Assembly (NCBI GenBank): GCA_013215505.1
Contig: JABSQZ010000034.1
Coordinates: forward strand, 1 to 40,227
Length of the DNA stretch: 40,227 nt
From: Oceanospirillaceae bacterium
GTDB lineage: Bacteria; Pseudomonadota; Gammaproteobacteria; Pseudomonadales; Balneatricaceae
Direction of reading: 5' to 3'
Position numbers and translations under genes: made by a program. Position 1 is the first letter of the stretch; each line of letters begins with the position of its first letter. Shown here piece after piece: positions 7,575 through 15,766 of the stretch. A model generated the notes under the pieces. It did no database searches and was not told where the DNA came from. It was given only the letters and a program-made list of their open reading frames with translations.

Positions 7575-8816
7575 ATGAAAAAAATATCATTGCCGCTCTG
7601 TGGAATATTAACATTTAATGGTATTTCTATATTAGGTAACGCTATTACCGAGATAGCCATACCTTGGTTAATTCTTGAAATTTCGGATAGCCCTGCTTTA
7701 GTCGCAGCAGTAATGACTGCAAAGATATTACCCATCATTTTATCCACTTTTTTTGGAGCACAAATAGTCGATAAATTTGGTGGATTTCGCACTTCCATTA
7801 TCTCTGACCTGGTCAATTTTCTCTGTGTGCTGCTGATTCCGTTATTTTATAGTTTCGATCTGATGAGTTTTTCACTCTTAGCAACTCTGCTATTTTTCAG
7901 TACTGTCTTTGACACACCTGGGCGTTTAGCAAAGGATGTCATATTAATGCGAGAGATTAAGGCGAATAATCACAATAATGAATTAATAAATGGATTGAAT
8001 ACCACGGTTGAAAATATTTGCGATTTAGTTGGGCCGGTGCTTGCTGCATTATTAGTGGCGTCTTTGGGCACTATTAATGCGCTTTACTTTGATGCAGTGA
8101 CCTTTTTAGTGGTGGCGTTAGGGTTAGTAGTGCTAAAGAAACACTTCAAAGCTAATACAGATATTGTAAAGCCAGTGGCAACACATAGCTGGCAATATTT
8201 TGTTGAAGGGCTCAGTTATATCAAAACTCAAAGACAAGTATTATCAGTCTTGCTAATCAGTACAACAGTGAATTTAGTGATAACACCTTTTTTATTGGTT
8301 TATTTACCCTATGTAAACAAAACAGTATTTGATTCGGTAATTAGTTTTGGTCTATCTGTAGCATGTTTTGGTGCAGGAACTAGTCTTTCATCCTTTATAT
8401 ATGGTTTGTACGGAAAGCGTTTCAGTAGTCGACAAATTATTCTATCGGGCTATATTTTATTGATAGTAGTCCTGTCATCCATACCTTTATTTCAGCTGCA
8501 AATACTGTTCTTCGCGCAGCTTTTTTTAATTGGACTGTGCATTGGATTTGCAGGGCCTGTCGAAGTCACCATGATCCAGAGACAAATTCCTGAGGAACTG
8601 TTCGGACGGATAATGACGCTGTTTACTTCAATACGATTCCTCTGTGTGCCCGCCGGCTATTTCTGCTTCGGTTGGATGCTAGAGTCCGACATTTCTGCAT
8701 GGACCCCATTATTTATGGCAACTATTGTGTTTCTCGGTATTTGTGTCTATTTATGGTTATGCCGCTCTGCGGTCAATACTAAGACTAGAGACACAACCAT
8801 TGGTAATCAATCTTAG
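7575..8816 (+). CDS. MFS transporter (MFS_3/EntS-like exporter)
   Basis: A 413-residue inner-membrane protein with about 12 hydrophobic segments in two halves. The N-terminus (ISILGNAITEIAIPWLILEI) and loop AQIVDKFGGFRTSIISDLVN match the MFS_3 group that includes the enterobactin exporter EntS. The second-half loop YGLYGKRFSSRQ corresponds to the repeat of the MFS signature, and IPEELFGRIMTLFTSIRF is typical of the TM10 region. Likely a proton-driven exporter of a small molecule; substrate unknown. The ORF reaches the usual length, and it stands alone on the plus strand, divergent from the GNAT gene. Confidence 0.85.
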   Translation: MKKISLPLCGILTFNGISILGNAITEIAIPWLILEISDSPALVAAVMTAKILPIILSTFFGAQIVDKFGGFRTSIISDLVNFLCVLLIPLFYSFDLMSFSLLATLLFFSTVFDTPGRLAKDVILMREIKANNHNNELINGLNTTVENICDLVGPVLAALLVASLGTINALYFDAVTFLVVALGLVVLKKHFKANTDIVKPVATHSWQYFVEGLSYIKTQRQVLSVLLISTTVNLVITPFLLVYLPYVNKTVFDSVISFGLSVACFGAGTSLSSFIYGLYGKRFSSRQIILSGYILLIVVLSSIPLFQLQILFFAQLFLIGLCIGFAGPVEVTMIQRQIPEELFGRIMTLFTSIRFLCVPAGYFCFGWMLESDISAWTPLFMATIVFLGICVYLWLCRSAVNTKTRDTTIGNQS

Positions 8817-9066
8817 CTCCATATTGTGCCCAACTAATTGCCTGATTTCTGCTCGTATTAACACTTTTAAGCGACCAGGGCTGTTAGCCAACTAATGATG
8901 CTGCAATATTCGATACCTTAGATACAAGCTCTTACAAAACCAGGGGCCTTAAGTCATTCCTTATCAATCTCAGCCACTACTTTTAAGTAACACATTTTTG
9001 TTGATGTCAGCGTTATTACTGTTATTATTGCCCGCCAAAATTCCCAAGGTATATAAGAAACACACA

Positions 9067-9462
9067 ATGAACAAAGATATTAAAATTCTGGTCGTCGATG
9101 ATTTTTCAACGATGCGACGTATTATCCGCAATATGCTGAAGCAGCTAGGGTATACCAATGTAACAGAAGCAGAAAACGGTGCTAAAGCATTAACAATGTT
9201 GAGAGCAAGCGGCAATTTTAAGATAGTGCTAACGGATTGGAATATGCCCGTTATGGACGGATTACAGCTGCTGACCCAAATCAGAACAACTCCGGAATTA
9301 GCAAATTTACCGGTATTAATGATTACCGCTGAAACTAAACGAGAACAAATTTTGCATGCAGCGAAATCTGGGGTCAATGGCTACCTGATAAAACCTTTTA
9401 CAGCCCCGGCACTGCAAGAGAAGATAGAAAAAATTATCTCACGACTTAAAATAGCGGCCTGA
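9067..9462 (+). CDS. cheY: CheY-like chemotaxis response regulator
   Basis: A 131-residue single receiver domain with no output domain. Key residues fall at E. coli CheY numbering: acidic pair Asp11/Asp12 (LVVDDFS), phospho-acceptor Asp57 (VLTDWNMPVMDG), Thr87 (MITAE), Tyr106 and Lys109 (GYLIKPF). In chemotaxis, phospho-CheY binds the flagellar switch protein FliM. The frame is open from 8998, but the upstream residues are unlike CheY; the ATG at 9067 is the family start. No chemotaxis or flagellar gene is adjacent, so it is an isolated, possibly auxiliary, CheY paralogue. The symbol indicates the family, not proven orthology. Confidence 0.85.
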   Translation: MNKDIKILVVDDFSTMRRIIRNMLKQLGYTNVTEAENGAKALTMLRASGNFKIVLTDWNMPVMDGLQLLTQIRTTPELANLPVLMITAETKREQILHAAKSGVNGYLIKPFTAPALQEKIEKIISRLKIAA

Positions 9463-9586
9463 AGGTTTTATCAATATCTACAGTAAGTGACGAGTTGAGT
9501 ATGGAACCACTTGCGCCATGGGGTTGCTAAAGAGAGTCTTCCCCTGTTGATGAGTGATAGTAATTTGGGCTTGCAGTGACCGCGCA

Positions 9587-9724
9587 GTACCTCTACCCGG
9601 CATAAGATTCGAAGTTCAGGCAAAGGAAAACCTTGAAGCGATGCACTATGGGCCGCTATCAGTCGCCCAACTGCAGGAAATAGAGCTAATTATTAGCCCA
9701 TTCAATGACCAGGTTTTCGATTAA
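9587..9724 (+). pseudogene. C-terminal remnant of an aldo/keto reductase
   Basis: A frame ending at a TAA (9722-9724) reads VPLPGIRFEVQAKENLEAMH and then GPLSVAQLQEIELI. This is the C-terminal signature of aldo/keto reductases (I-P-[IL]-P-G-x-R near the NADPH site, then the x-E-N-x-x-A-x helix and L-x-x-x-x-x-x-E-I). No upstream part of the gene remains within the 120 bases after cheY. It is a dead fragment left by deletion. Confidence 0.6.
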
Positions 9725-9740
9725 TCACTCTGCAAATAGT

Positions 9741-9786
9741 AAAAAACAGCATAATCAAAAGCTAGTGGTTAGCTTCTGATTATGTT
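9741..9786 (-). terminator. Rho-independent terminator of the MAPEG gene
   Basis: CATAATCA, one mismatch, AAGCTA, a GTGG loop, TAGCTT, one mismatch and TGATTATG form a long stem (9750-9784). On the minus strand it is followed by a run of six T (the A-run at 9741-9746). The stem includes the stop codon of the gene at 9780-10196. Confidence 0.8.
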
Positions 9787-10196
9787 TTGGAGCTAACCAG
9801 TATGATGATTTCTATCCACATGGCAATGACACAAAATGTTGAAAGCAGGAACAGCAAAAGCCGGTGCAGAGGATGATTGTAGGTGACATGAATTAACGTA
9901 TGCACCAGCCGTAGAGTAACAAACCCCCATGCCAAACCTAGTAGATATGGACTACTGAAGTTCAAAACCAAAACCAATACACAAACAATATAAAACAACA
10001 CTGGGATTTCCAAAAGGTTATTGAAATTCCGACCCATTTTCAATACATTTTCTGGGGGCTCAAATCCAGACATGGTTTTGAAGTACCGAGGGTTAATATC
10101 ACCGCTTTTAGCACTGCTCACACGGACAATGGCCAGAGCAAAACCTACTAAAAATGTCAGCAATACCAGCGCTGACATTGGGTAAACTATTTCCAT
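9780..10196 (-). CDS. MAPEG-family inner-membrane protein
   Basis: A 138-residue protein with four hydrophobic helices. The family signature is present: NFNNLLEIPVLFY after the first loop and LRLVHTLIHVTYNHPLHR between helices 3 and 4, containing the conserved Arg and His residues. MAPEG proteins (membrane-associated proteins in eicosanoid and glutathione metabolism) are often glutathione-dependent membrane enzymes; bacterial ones are mostly uncharacterised. The ATG at 10196 follows AAAGGACGTT. It sits downstream of the sensor kinase on the same strand, and has its own terminator. Confidence 0.85.
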   Translation of the reverse strand: MEIVYPMSALVLLTFLVGFALAIVRVSSAKSGDINPRYFKTMSGFEPPENVLKMGRNFNNLLEIPVLFYIVCVLVLVLNFSSPYLLGLAWGFVTLRLVHTLIHVTYNHPLHRLLLFLLSTFCVIAMWIEIIILVSSKT

Positions 10197-10257
10197 TACA
10201 ACGTCCTTTATTTGTAGATAATTACATAGCAGTTGATTTTAGGCATACCTGAACAAG

Positions 10258-11682
10258 TCAAATACGTCTCTGGCTATTTAGAGTAATGATAAATTGACTC
10301 CCCAGAGTGAACGTAGACTTTACACGAATATTTCCGCCAAGGTTTTCTATCATGGCTTTACTCAGCGCCAGTCCTAATCCATACCCCGGAGTATTGCGGC
10401 TGTTATCCACTCGATATAGTCGCTTGAAGATTAATGCCTGGTATTCCTGTTCAATGCCAATGCCATTGTCTGTGACTGTAATATAACAATCAACCCGGTT
10501 ATTTTTCTTAACAGCTAAAGTGATAGCCCCACCTTGCTGGGTATATTTAAAGGCGTTATCAATCAGGTTTACTAAAATTTGTAGCAGTTTGTTGGGCTCC
10601 GTTTGTATGACTATGTCGCCATCAGTTAGCACTTTTAAAATTATCTGCTTATCCTCGGCAATTTCTTCATACCAACCGGCAACAGTGTTCAAAAGCTCTG
10701 CAATATTAACCGTTTCTAACGTCAGTTCCCGTTTACCTATCTGTTCATCATTAATTTTCATCAAAGTTGTCAACATGCGACTGGCTTGCTCAGCGCCTTC
10801 CGCGCAGTCACTCAGCGCATCGAATAACTCTCTGTTTCTGGCCTCACCTGTGGCCTGACTAAGCAATCCCTTCTCAGCCGCTAGCTGAATACGCGAGAGT
10901 GGAGTTCTCAGATCATGGGCGACAGCGTCCAAAGTATTATCCATATTTTTCATCGCATTTTGCAGCCGCGACATTACTTTGCTGACACTTCTGTTAATCG
11001 ATGATAATTCTGACTCGGATTTATCAGTGACCGGCAGCATCTGTTTAGAAAACAGATCTAGCGCCCCTTCACTTACCAGATCCAGGCGATTAGCCAAAGT
11101 AAATAAAGGAGATAAGGTGCTGTTAATCAGTCTCCAAACAATCACTGAACTAAAGAAAGCGAGGATCAGCAACGCGATAAGAAAACTCAGCCATTGCCTA
11201 AGAACTATTGGATAGTCGGCGGCAATATCGACAATCATCCAATAATCACCTGCCGCTGTCGGTAATTTCAAACTCAGGTAAGGTGCTAATAAGATGCTAG
11301 TAAGCCAATTTTTCCCCTGGGGTTGATACTGCTGAATATTTTCTAAGGGCTGCAGCCAAACCTTACCGGCAACAAACTGTATGGGTATCCCTACTTCTTT
11401 AGCTTGCCAGAATATCGCAATGTTGTTATCGAGCAAACGCTGAGGATTATTTTCTACAACGTGTATAAATTTTTTGTCAGTATCGAATTTAATAATGCGT
11501 TGATACTCTGTCGCCATCGAGGCCAGGAGTTTGTTTTCTTCAGTGTAAAGACGATAAAATAACACGGCGCCTATAATTAATTCGATGATCAGCAGAAAGC
11601 TGATTAAAACGGCGACAAAACGAATAAACAGCGCCCGCTGAGCGTGATTTAATGACGATTCAACTTTCATGTTTGAGGACAT
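10258..11682 (-). CDS. Sensor histidine kinase of a two-component system
   Basis: A 474-residue inner-membrane kinase. Order: TM1 (IRFVAVLISFLLIIELIIG), a periplasmic sensor domain of about 110 residues, TM2 (LSFLIALLILAFFSSVIVW), a HAMP linker, the HisKA dimerisation helix with the phospho-acceptor His256 (AHDLRTPLSRIQL), then an HATPase domain with the N box (LVNLIDNAFKYT), G1 (DNGIGIEQE) and G2 (GYGLGLALSKAMIENLGG). The ATG at 11682 follows AGGAG by six bases and overlaps the end of the regulator gene, showing translational coupling. The partner is the OmpR-type regulator just upstream. The stimulus is not known; the neighbouring HbpS-like protein suggests haem or redox stress (inference). 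Confidence 0.9.
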   Translation of the reverse strand: MSSNMKVESSLNHAQRALFIRFVAVLISFLLIIELIIGAVLFYRLYTEENKLLASMATEYQRIIKFDTDKKFIHVVENNPQRLLDNNIAIFWQAKEVGIPIQFVAGKVWLQPLENIQQYQPQGKNWLTSILLAPYLSLKLPTAAGDYWMIVDIAADYPIVLRQWLSFLIALLILAFFSSVIVWRLINSTLSPLFTLANRLDLVSEGALDLFSKQMLPVTDKSESELSSINRSVSKVMSRLQNAMKNMDNTLDAVAHDLRTPLSRIQLAAEKGLLSQATGEARNRELFDALSDCAEGAEQASRMLTTLMKINDEQIGKRELTLETVNIAELLNTVAGWYEEIAEDKQIILKVLTDGDIVIQTEPNKLLQILVNLIDNAFKYTQQGGAITLAVKKNNRVDCYITVTDNGIGIEQEYQALIFKRLYRVDNSRNTPGYGLGLALSKAMIENLGGNIRVKSTFTLGSQFIITLNSQRRI

Positions 11683-12340
11683 AGCCGACTCCTCTAATGG
11701 TATGGATAAGTGGCGACGCAAAGCCTCTGTCTATTTTGCTTCTAAGCCGACAAACCAACACATCAACCACATTTGTTTGCGGATCGAATTGGAATCCCCA
11801 TACCTTCTCTAATATGACAGTTTTAGAACAGACCTTTTCGCGGTGGCGCAGAAAAAGCTCCATCAAGGCGTACTCGCGCTGGTTTAACGTTATCTCTATA
11901 GATCCTCGTTTTACAATTCTCTTTAAGAGATCTAAGTGTAAGTCCTGATATTGCAGTACATTAGTCTGCTGCAAATTAGCTTGTTGTCGACGGCTGAGTG
12001 ATTGACAGCGGGCCAATAATTCAGAAAAGGCAAAAGGTTTACTCAGGTAATCATCAGCGCCGGACTGCAGACCCAGTATTTTTTCTTCTACTGCATGTTT
12101 TGCGCTCAGAATGATAATTGGCGTTTGAAAACCTTGCCCCCTGATCGAACGCAATACTTGCATGCCATCCACTTTGGGAAGCATTAAATCCAATATAATC
12201 AGGTCGTAGTGCTCTGTTGTCGCATACAGCGTTCCCTCTTCCCCATCGCCTGCGACGGTAACCCTATAGCCTTCTTGCTCAAAACCTTGCTGCAAAAAGT
12301 TTTGTATATAAATGTCGTCTTCAATAACAAGTAAATTCAC
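11660..12340 (-). CDS. OmpR/PhoB-type response regulator
   Basis: A 226-residue regulator: receiver domain with acidic residues Glu7/Asp8, phospho-acceptor Asp51 (LIILDLMLPKVDGM), Ser79 and Lys101 (DDYLSKPF), followed by a winged-helix DNA-binding domain (about residues 125-225; LTLNQREYALMELFLRH-like helix and VVDVLVCRLRSKID recognition helix). It is the first gene of a two-gene unit with the kinase (overlap about 23 bases). The promoter must lie in the 162-base gap shared with the divergent HbpS-like gene. The LYATTEHYDL region is typical of the QseB/CopR-like subfamily. Confidence 0.9.
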   Translation of the reverse strand: MNLLVIEDDIYIQNFLQQGFEQEGYRVTVAGDGEEGTLYATTEHYDLIILDLMLPKVDGMQVLRSIRGQGFQTPIIILSAKHAVEEKILGLQSGADDYLSKPFAFSELLARCQSLSRRQQANLQQTNVLQYQDLHLDLLKRIVKRGSIEITLNQREYALMELFLRHREKVCSKTVILEKVWGFQFDPQTNVVDVLVCRLRSKIDRGFASPLIHTIRGVGYVLKHES

Positions 12341-12408
12341 TGTTCGTTTTCATCTTTACTGTTTCATTAACCTGAATTCTAGCAGTGTTTAATCAACAAA
12401 GATCAAAG

Positions 12409-12424
12409 ATTACACCTCTGTAAT
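12409..12424. promoter_or_regulatory. Candidate operator: ATTACA-4-TGTAAT inverted repeat
   Basis: A perfect 6+4+6 inverted repeat lies in the middle of the 162-base region between the divergent two-component genes and the HbpS-like gene. Its place makes it a candidate regulator-binding site. OmpR-family sites are usually direct repeats, so the match is only positional. Confidence 0.3.
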
Positions 12425-12502
12425 GTTCACGAAAGGCTGTAGCAACATGACCCAGCTAAGATAGTTTCGAATCATCAATGATCATAACCACAGGAATTCA
12501 CC

Positions 12503-13000
12503 ATGAAACGACTACCTTTTAAACTGACCTTGCTGGCTATCACTGCAACATTATCTTCGCTAGCTTTTGCAGCAGAACAAACGACGACCAGCTCTGTGCT
12601 GCAGCTTTCTTCCAACACGGCAATGCAACTGGCCAAAAGTGCGCTCACTTCCTGCCAGACCAAAGGCTATAAGGTCACGGTTACTGTCGTAGATACAGCG
12701 GGCAACGTCCAAGCACAATTACGTGCCGACGGCGCGGGTACTCATACTTTGGAAAGTTCCAGAAAAAAAGCATTTACGGCGATGAGCATGAAGCAGCCTA
12801 CAGCGAAATTAATGAAACTAATTGCTGACAAACCTTTTCTGCAGCCCCTTAAAGACATGGATGAAAACTTATTATTGCTTGCCGGTGGGTTGCCGATTGT
12901 TATCGATCAGAGAATTGTCGGTGCAATTGGCGTTGGTGGCGCGCCGGGCGGTCACTTAGATGTTCAGTGTGCAGAAGCAGCCATTAAAAATACCCTATAA
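12503..13000 (+). CDS. Exported HbpS/GlcG-like (DUF336) haem-binding protein
   Basis: A 165-residue protein with a signal peptide (LTLLAITATLSSLAFA, cleavage before AEQ), followed by one GlcG/HbpS domain: the helix TAMQLAKSALTSCQTKGY, the strand VTVVDTAGNVQAQLRADGA, a helix HTLESSRKKAFTAMSM, and the glycine-rich loop GVGGAPGGHLDVQCA. In Streptomyces, HbpS is an extracytoplasmic haem-degrading protein that acts with the SenS/SenR two-component system. Here it lies directly divergent from a two-component pair, which suggests a similar arrangement (inference). The ATG follows AGGAATTC. Two cysteines (52 and 156) could form a disulfide in the periplasm. Confidence 0.85.
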   Translation: MKRLPFKLTLLAITATLSSLAFAAEQTTTSSVLQLSSNTAMQLAKSALTSCQTKGYKVTVTVVDTAGNVQAQLRADGAGTHTLESSRKKAFTAMSMKQPTAKLMKLIADKPFLQPLKDMDENLLLLAGGLPIVIDQRIVGAIGVGGAPGGHLDVQCAEAAIKNTL

Positions 13001-13034
13001 AAAGTACTATAGCTGCCGTTTTCAACAAAACAGG

Positions 13035-13083
13035 GCAAGGCATAGCTAGCGCGTTAAATACGCGCTAGCTGCCCAGCCTTGGG
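13035..13083. terminator. Bidirectional hairpin between convergent genes
   Basis: AGCTAGCGCGT and its exact complement ACGCGCTAGCT enclose a five-base loop (13044-13070), and an outer CAAGGC/GCCTTG pair extends the stem. It sits between the ends of the convergent genes at 12503 and 13085. There is no clear T-run, but the position and strength fit a terminator. Confidence 0.55.
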
Positions 13084-13084
13084 G

Positions 13085-14239
13085 CTAAGCGGTTGTTTGC
13101 AGGTGATCAATAACCACAAAATTATCAGTCACAGAATTTGCCGTTTCCAGCCAGCGCTGCACTAATTCTGGTTTGCTAGGTGCGGCACTGACGCCGGCTT
13201 CCAGCTCATTATTAATTACCGCTTCTACCGCAAGGCTCACTGGAATAGATACAAGCTTGGCCATTGCAGAGCCATTCTCATCACCTATGGCATCTAACAA
13301 GAAGCTCTTATGCCAAACGGCCTGGCCCTCTTGCTCCGCTTTTAGCGTTACCGCTAAAACAACCCGGTCGGCTTCGCCCTCTTGCAGCGAATGTTTGTTC
13401 CATAACTGATCACTTAAAGCGACTAGCTGTGACTCGTCCATCCCCTGTTCAATTTGTTGAAAAATTGGCTGCCAGGCTTTTTTCCAACCTTTAGAGCGCA
13501 GTGTACCGCGAACAAACTGCTTGATATTCCAGTCATCGTCCATCTGATATTGGCCAATAAAAGGGCGAGAATCGCGATTGGGATAAACCTCAAAGGTTTC
13601 ACTGCCCCAGGGCATCTCTAACGGGAATTCATCCACGGCATTCCATGGCTGAGTGACCGTGTAATCTTTGCCATCGAGAATACTCACGGATGTGCTCTTT
13701 AAGGCGCGCAGTACACCAGCGGGTGACCAGCTAAACTTGTAGCAAAAGTCATTCACTACTTCACTCAACCCACCACAGTAGCTAGTGAAAGAGTGAGTCA
13801 GTTTTTTATCAAACGCTGTACTGCTGCGGTAATCATCCACCAGCGCATGGGCCATACTGTGATCTATGCCTGGGTCTAATCCCACTTCGTTGACCATACA
13901 TAAACCTAAATCTTGGGCTTGTGCATGCAGCGCCTGCATAGGCTCCGAAATATAAGAGCTAGAAACAAAATGGGCTTTTTGCTGTAAACACATTTGTGCC
14001 AGAGGAACATGGAAATCCCCCGGTAGCATAGAAACAACAATATCCCCGGGATTGAGATTGGCAGCTATAGTGTCCATATCGAACTTGATCACTTGCGTGT
14101 CACCGCTCAGATCACTGATTGCCCGCTGCGCTTTATCAACCGAACGGTTATAAACTTTGACATTATGTCCACGTTTAATTAAACGACGTAAACCTGGAAT
14201 CGCTGATAAACCGGCGCCGGCCCAATGTATAGTTTGCAT
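13085..14239 (-). CDS. Saccharopine-dehydrogenase-like NAD(P) oxidoreductase
   Basis: A 384-residue cytoplasmic protein. The N-terminus has a Rossmann fold: a glycine-rich turn WAGAGLSAIPGLRRLIKRGH followed by the strand VKVYNRS, then the D-x-V-x-x-x-L/M-P-x-x-F/H motif of saccharopine dehydrogenases (DIVVSMLPGDFHVPLA) and VNEVGLDPGIDH in the catalytic domain. Family reactions join or split amino-acid/keto-acid imines with NAD(P). The ATG at 14239 follows AAGGATTTTTA and restores the normal start; the open frame to 14302 is an artefact. It lies downstream of the trans-3-hydroxyproline dehydratase on the same strand with a 214-base gap, so a link to imino-acid or lysine metabolism is plausible but not shown. 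Confidence 0.85.
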   Translation of the reverse strand: MQTIHWAGAGLSAIPGLRRLIKRGHNVKVYNRSVDKAQRAISDLSGDTQVIKFDMDTIAANLNPGDIVVSMLPGDFHVPLAQMCLQQKAHFVSSSYISEPMQALHAQAQDLGLCMVNEVGLDPGIDHSMAHALVDDYRSSTAFDKKLTHSFTSYCGGLSEVVNDFCYKFSWSPAGVLRALKSTSVSILDGKDYTVTQPWNAVDEFPLEMPWGSETFEVYPNRDSRPFIGQYQMDDDWNIKQFVRGTLRSKGWKKAWQPIFQQIEQGMDESQLVALSDQLWNKHSLQEGEADRVVLAVTLKAEQEGQAVWHKSFLLDAIGDENGSAMAKLVSIPVSLAVEAVINNELEAGVSAAPSKPELVQRWLETANSVTDNFVVIDHLQTTA

Positions 14240-14453
14240 TAAAAATCCTTGATTAAATCGCCTGCGATGAAATAATTCCGGTAAAGGTACTTGCTGATGC
14301 AATACCAGTAATCTTTATTCCAGGCTCAATTGTTATTGTTAGCTAAAACCTAAATTTGCTTTAAAATTAATGGGTGTTTTCAATCACAAGCAAAAATCTG
14401 AGCACAGATATAGCACTATAATTTATTTACCACCATCGCTTTTTTACTTTATA

Positions 14454-15506
14454 TCACCGCAAGATGAAGCCGTCTTTTAACGGGTCAGCTGGATCTATGA
14501 TAAATTCTGATTTTCCACTGATGTGCGCACTGCCGGTAACCCTGGGAATAATCGCCTTGTAGGGCCCGTATTGCTGTTCACGCTGTACTTCTACAACAAA
14601 GCGCGAATCTAATATAGAACCTATAGTCAGAGGCTGATTTAGTCCTATATCACCACGACTATAATGAATAGCTGCACGCCCGGAAACACCAGAACCTGTT
14701 GGGCTACGATCGACCTCCCCCTCGGCAAATACGCAGACATTGCGCGAGTGTAATTCACTGTCTTCTAACGCTTCGACAAAAATAGTGCCATACAGGAAAC
14801 CCAAATCCTGCTCGTAGGGATGGCTTATCTGAAATTGTTGACTCACCGACTCTTTAATCAAACGGCCAATGTTTATTAACTCATTATAATCTTTGCGGTC
14901 ACAGCTCAAACCTACATCGGCGACATCGACGTATGCGTAAAATGCCCCACCATAAGCCAGATCAAACCGAATATTGCCCAACCCAGGCACATCGACAAAG
15001 GCATCTTGGTGCACCACAAAAGAGGGTACACATTCAAAGGTTGTCTCTGTTACCCGCCCCTGAACATCACTTTTAGCCCAGGCCGTAATTAAACCGCAGG
15101 GGGCATCTATCCTTACTTCTGTGACATCACCTGTACGCTGCACGACACCAGACTCAACAGCGAACTTAGAAAGCGCAATAATGGCGTGGCCACACATTGT
15201 AGAGTAGCCTTCATTATGAATAAAAATAGCACCAAAATGTGAGTTGGGCCTTTCAGCCGGAGTGACCAATACCCCGTACATATCCGCATGCCCACGGGGT
15301 TCAAACATCAACGCTGTGCGCAAATGATCAAAGTTTTCCAGAGCGTAGCGACGACGCTGCAACACAGTATCGCCCACCAGCTCAGGAAAACCAGATGTAA
15401 TAATTCTCAATGGCTCACCACCTGTATGGCAATCAAGGGTGGTGATCTTTAAGAAGTTGTCCGGGGCTTGCCAGTTGTTAAAGGCACTGCTAATTTGCTG
15501 GCTCAT
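14454..15506 (-). CDS. Trans-3-hydroxy-L-proline dehydratase (proline racemase family)
   Basis: A 350-residue member of the proline racemase superfamily, with conserved motifs DCHTGGEPLRI, EPRGHADMYG and the two active-site loops. The first catalytic Cys is present (Cys105, MCGHA), while the second position is Thr270 (DRSPTGSGVSG) in place of Cys. This Cys/Thr pair is the known signature of trans-3-hydroxy-L-proline dehydratase (EC 4.2.1.77, making delta-1-pyrroline-2-carboxylate), rather than proline racemase or 4-hydroxyproline 2-epimerase (Cys/Cys). The ATG at 15506 is chosen to match family starts; the frame opens at 15545. No pyrroline-2-carboxylate reductase is recognisable in the window. 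Confidence 0.9.
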   Translation of the reverse strand: MSQQISSAFNNWQAPDNFLKITTLDCHTGGEPLRIITSGFPELVGDTVLQRRRYALENFDHLRTALMFEPRGHADMYGVLVTPAERPNSHFGAIFIHNEGYSTMCGHAIIALSKFAVESGVVQRTGDVTEVRIDAPCGLITAWAKSDVQGRVTETTFECVPSFVVHQDAFVDVPGLGNIRFDLAYGGAFYAYVDVADVGLSCDRKDYNELINIGRLIKESVSQQFQISHPYEQDLGFLYGTIFVEALEDSELHSRNVCVFAEGEVDRSPTGSGVSGRAAIHYSRGDIGLNQPLTIGSILDSRFVVEVQREQQYGPYKAIIPRVTGSAHISGKSEFIIDPADPLKDGFILR

Positions 15507-15766
15507 AGGTCGCTCGTCAATGTTATAAAGAGCTGAACTTACCAAGAATACAAAATGTATACAATAAAATTATAACTGTTTAAGCAAATCATCAGATTTA
15601 CAATTTCGTTTTCGGCTGGCGTTTGCCTGCTAGGTAAAATGGCGATTAACCCCGGATGTAAATTGTAGATCTGATCAAGGACAGTACAACAGCGAAGAAA
15701 CCAAGTTAACCGACTGTTAACGCAATAACAGTGCTGGCTAAACACTTGGTTAAATCTATAAACTGT

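Noticed and set aside
13173-13494. Plus-strand frames inside the saccharopine-dehydrogenase-like gene
   Set aside because: They are antisense shadows of a well-conserved gene and look like no protein.
14454-15506. Proline racemase or 4-hydroxyproline epimerase as the function
   Set aside because: The second catalytic cysteine is replaced by threonine, the pattern of the dehydratase.
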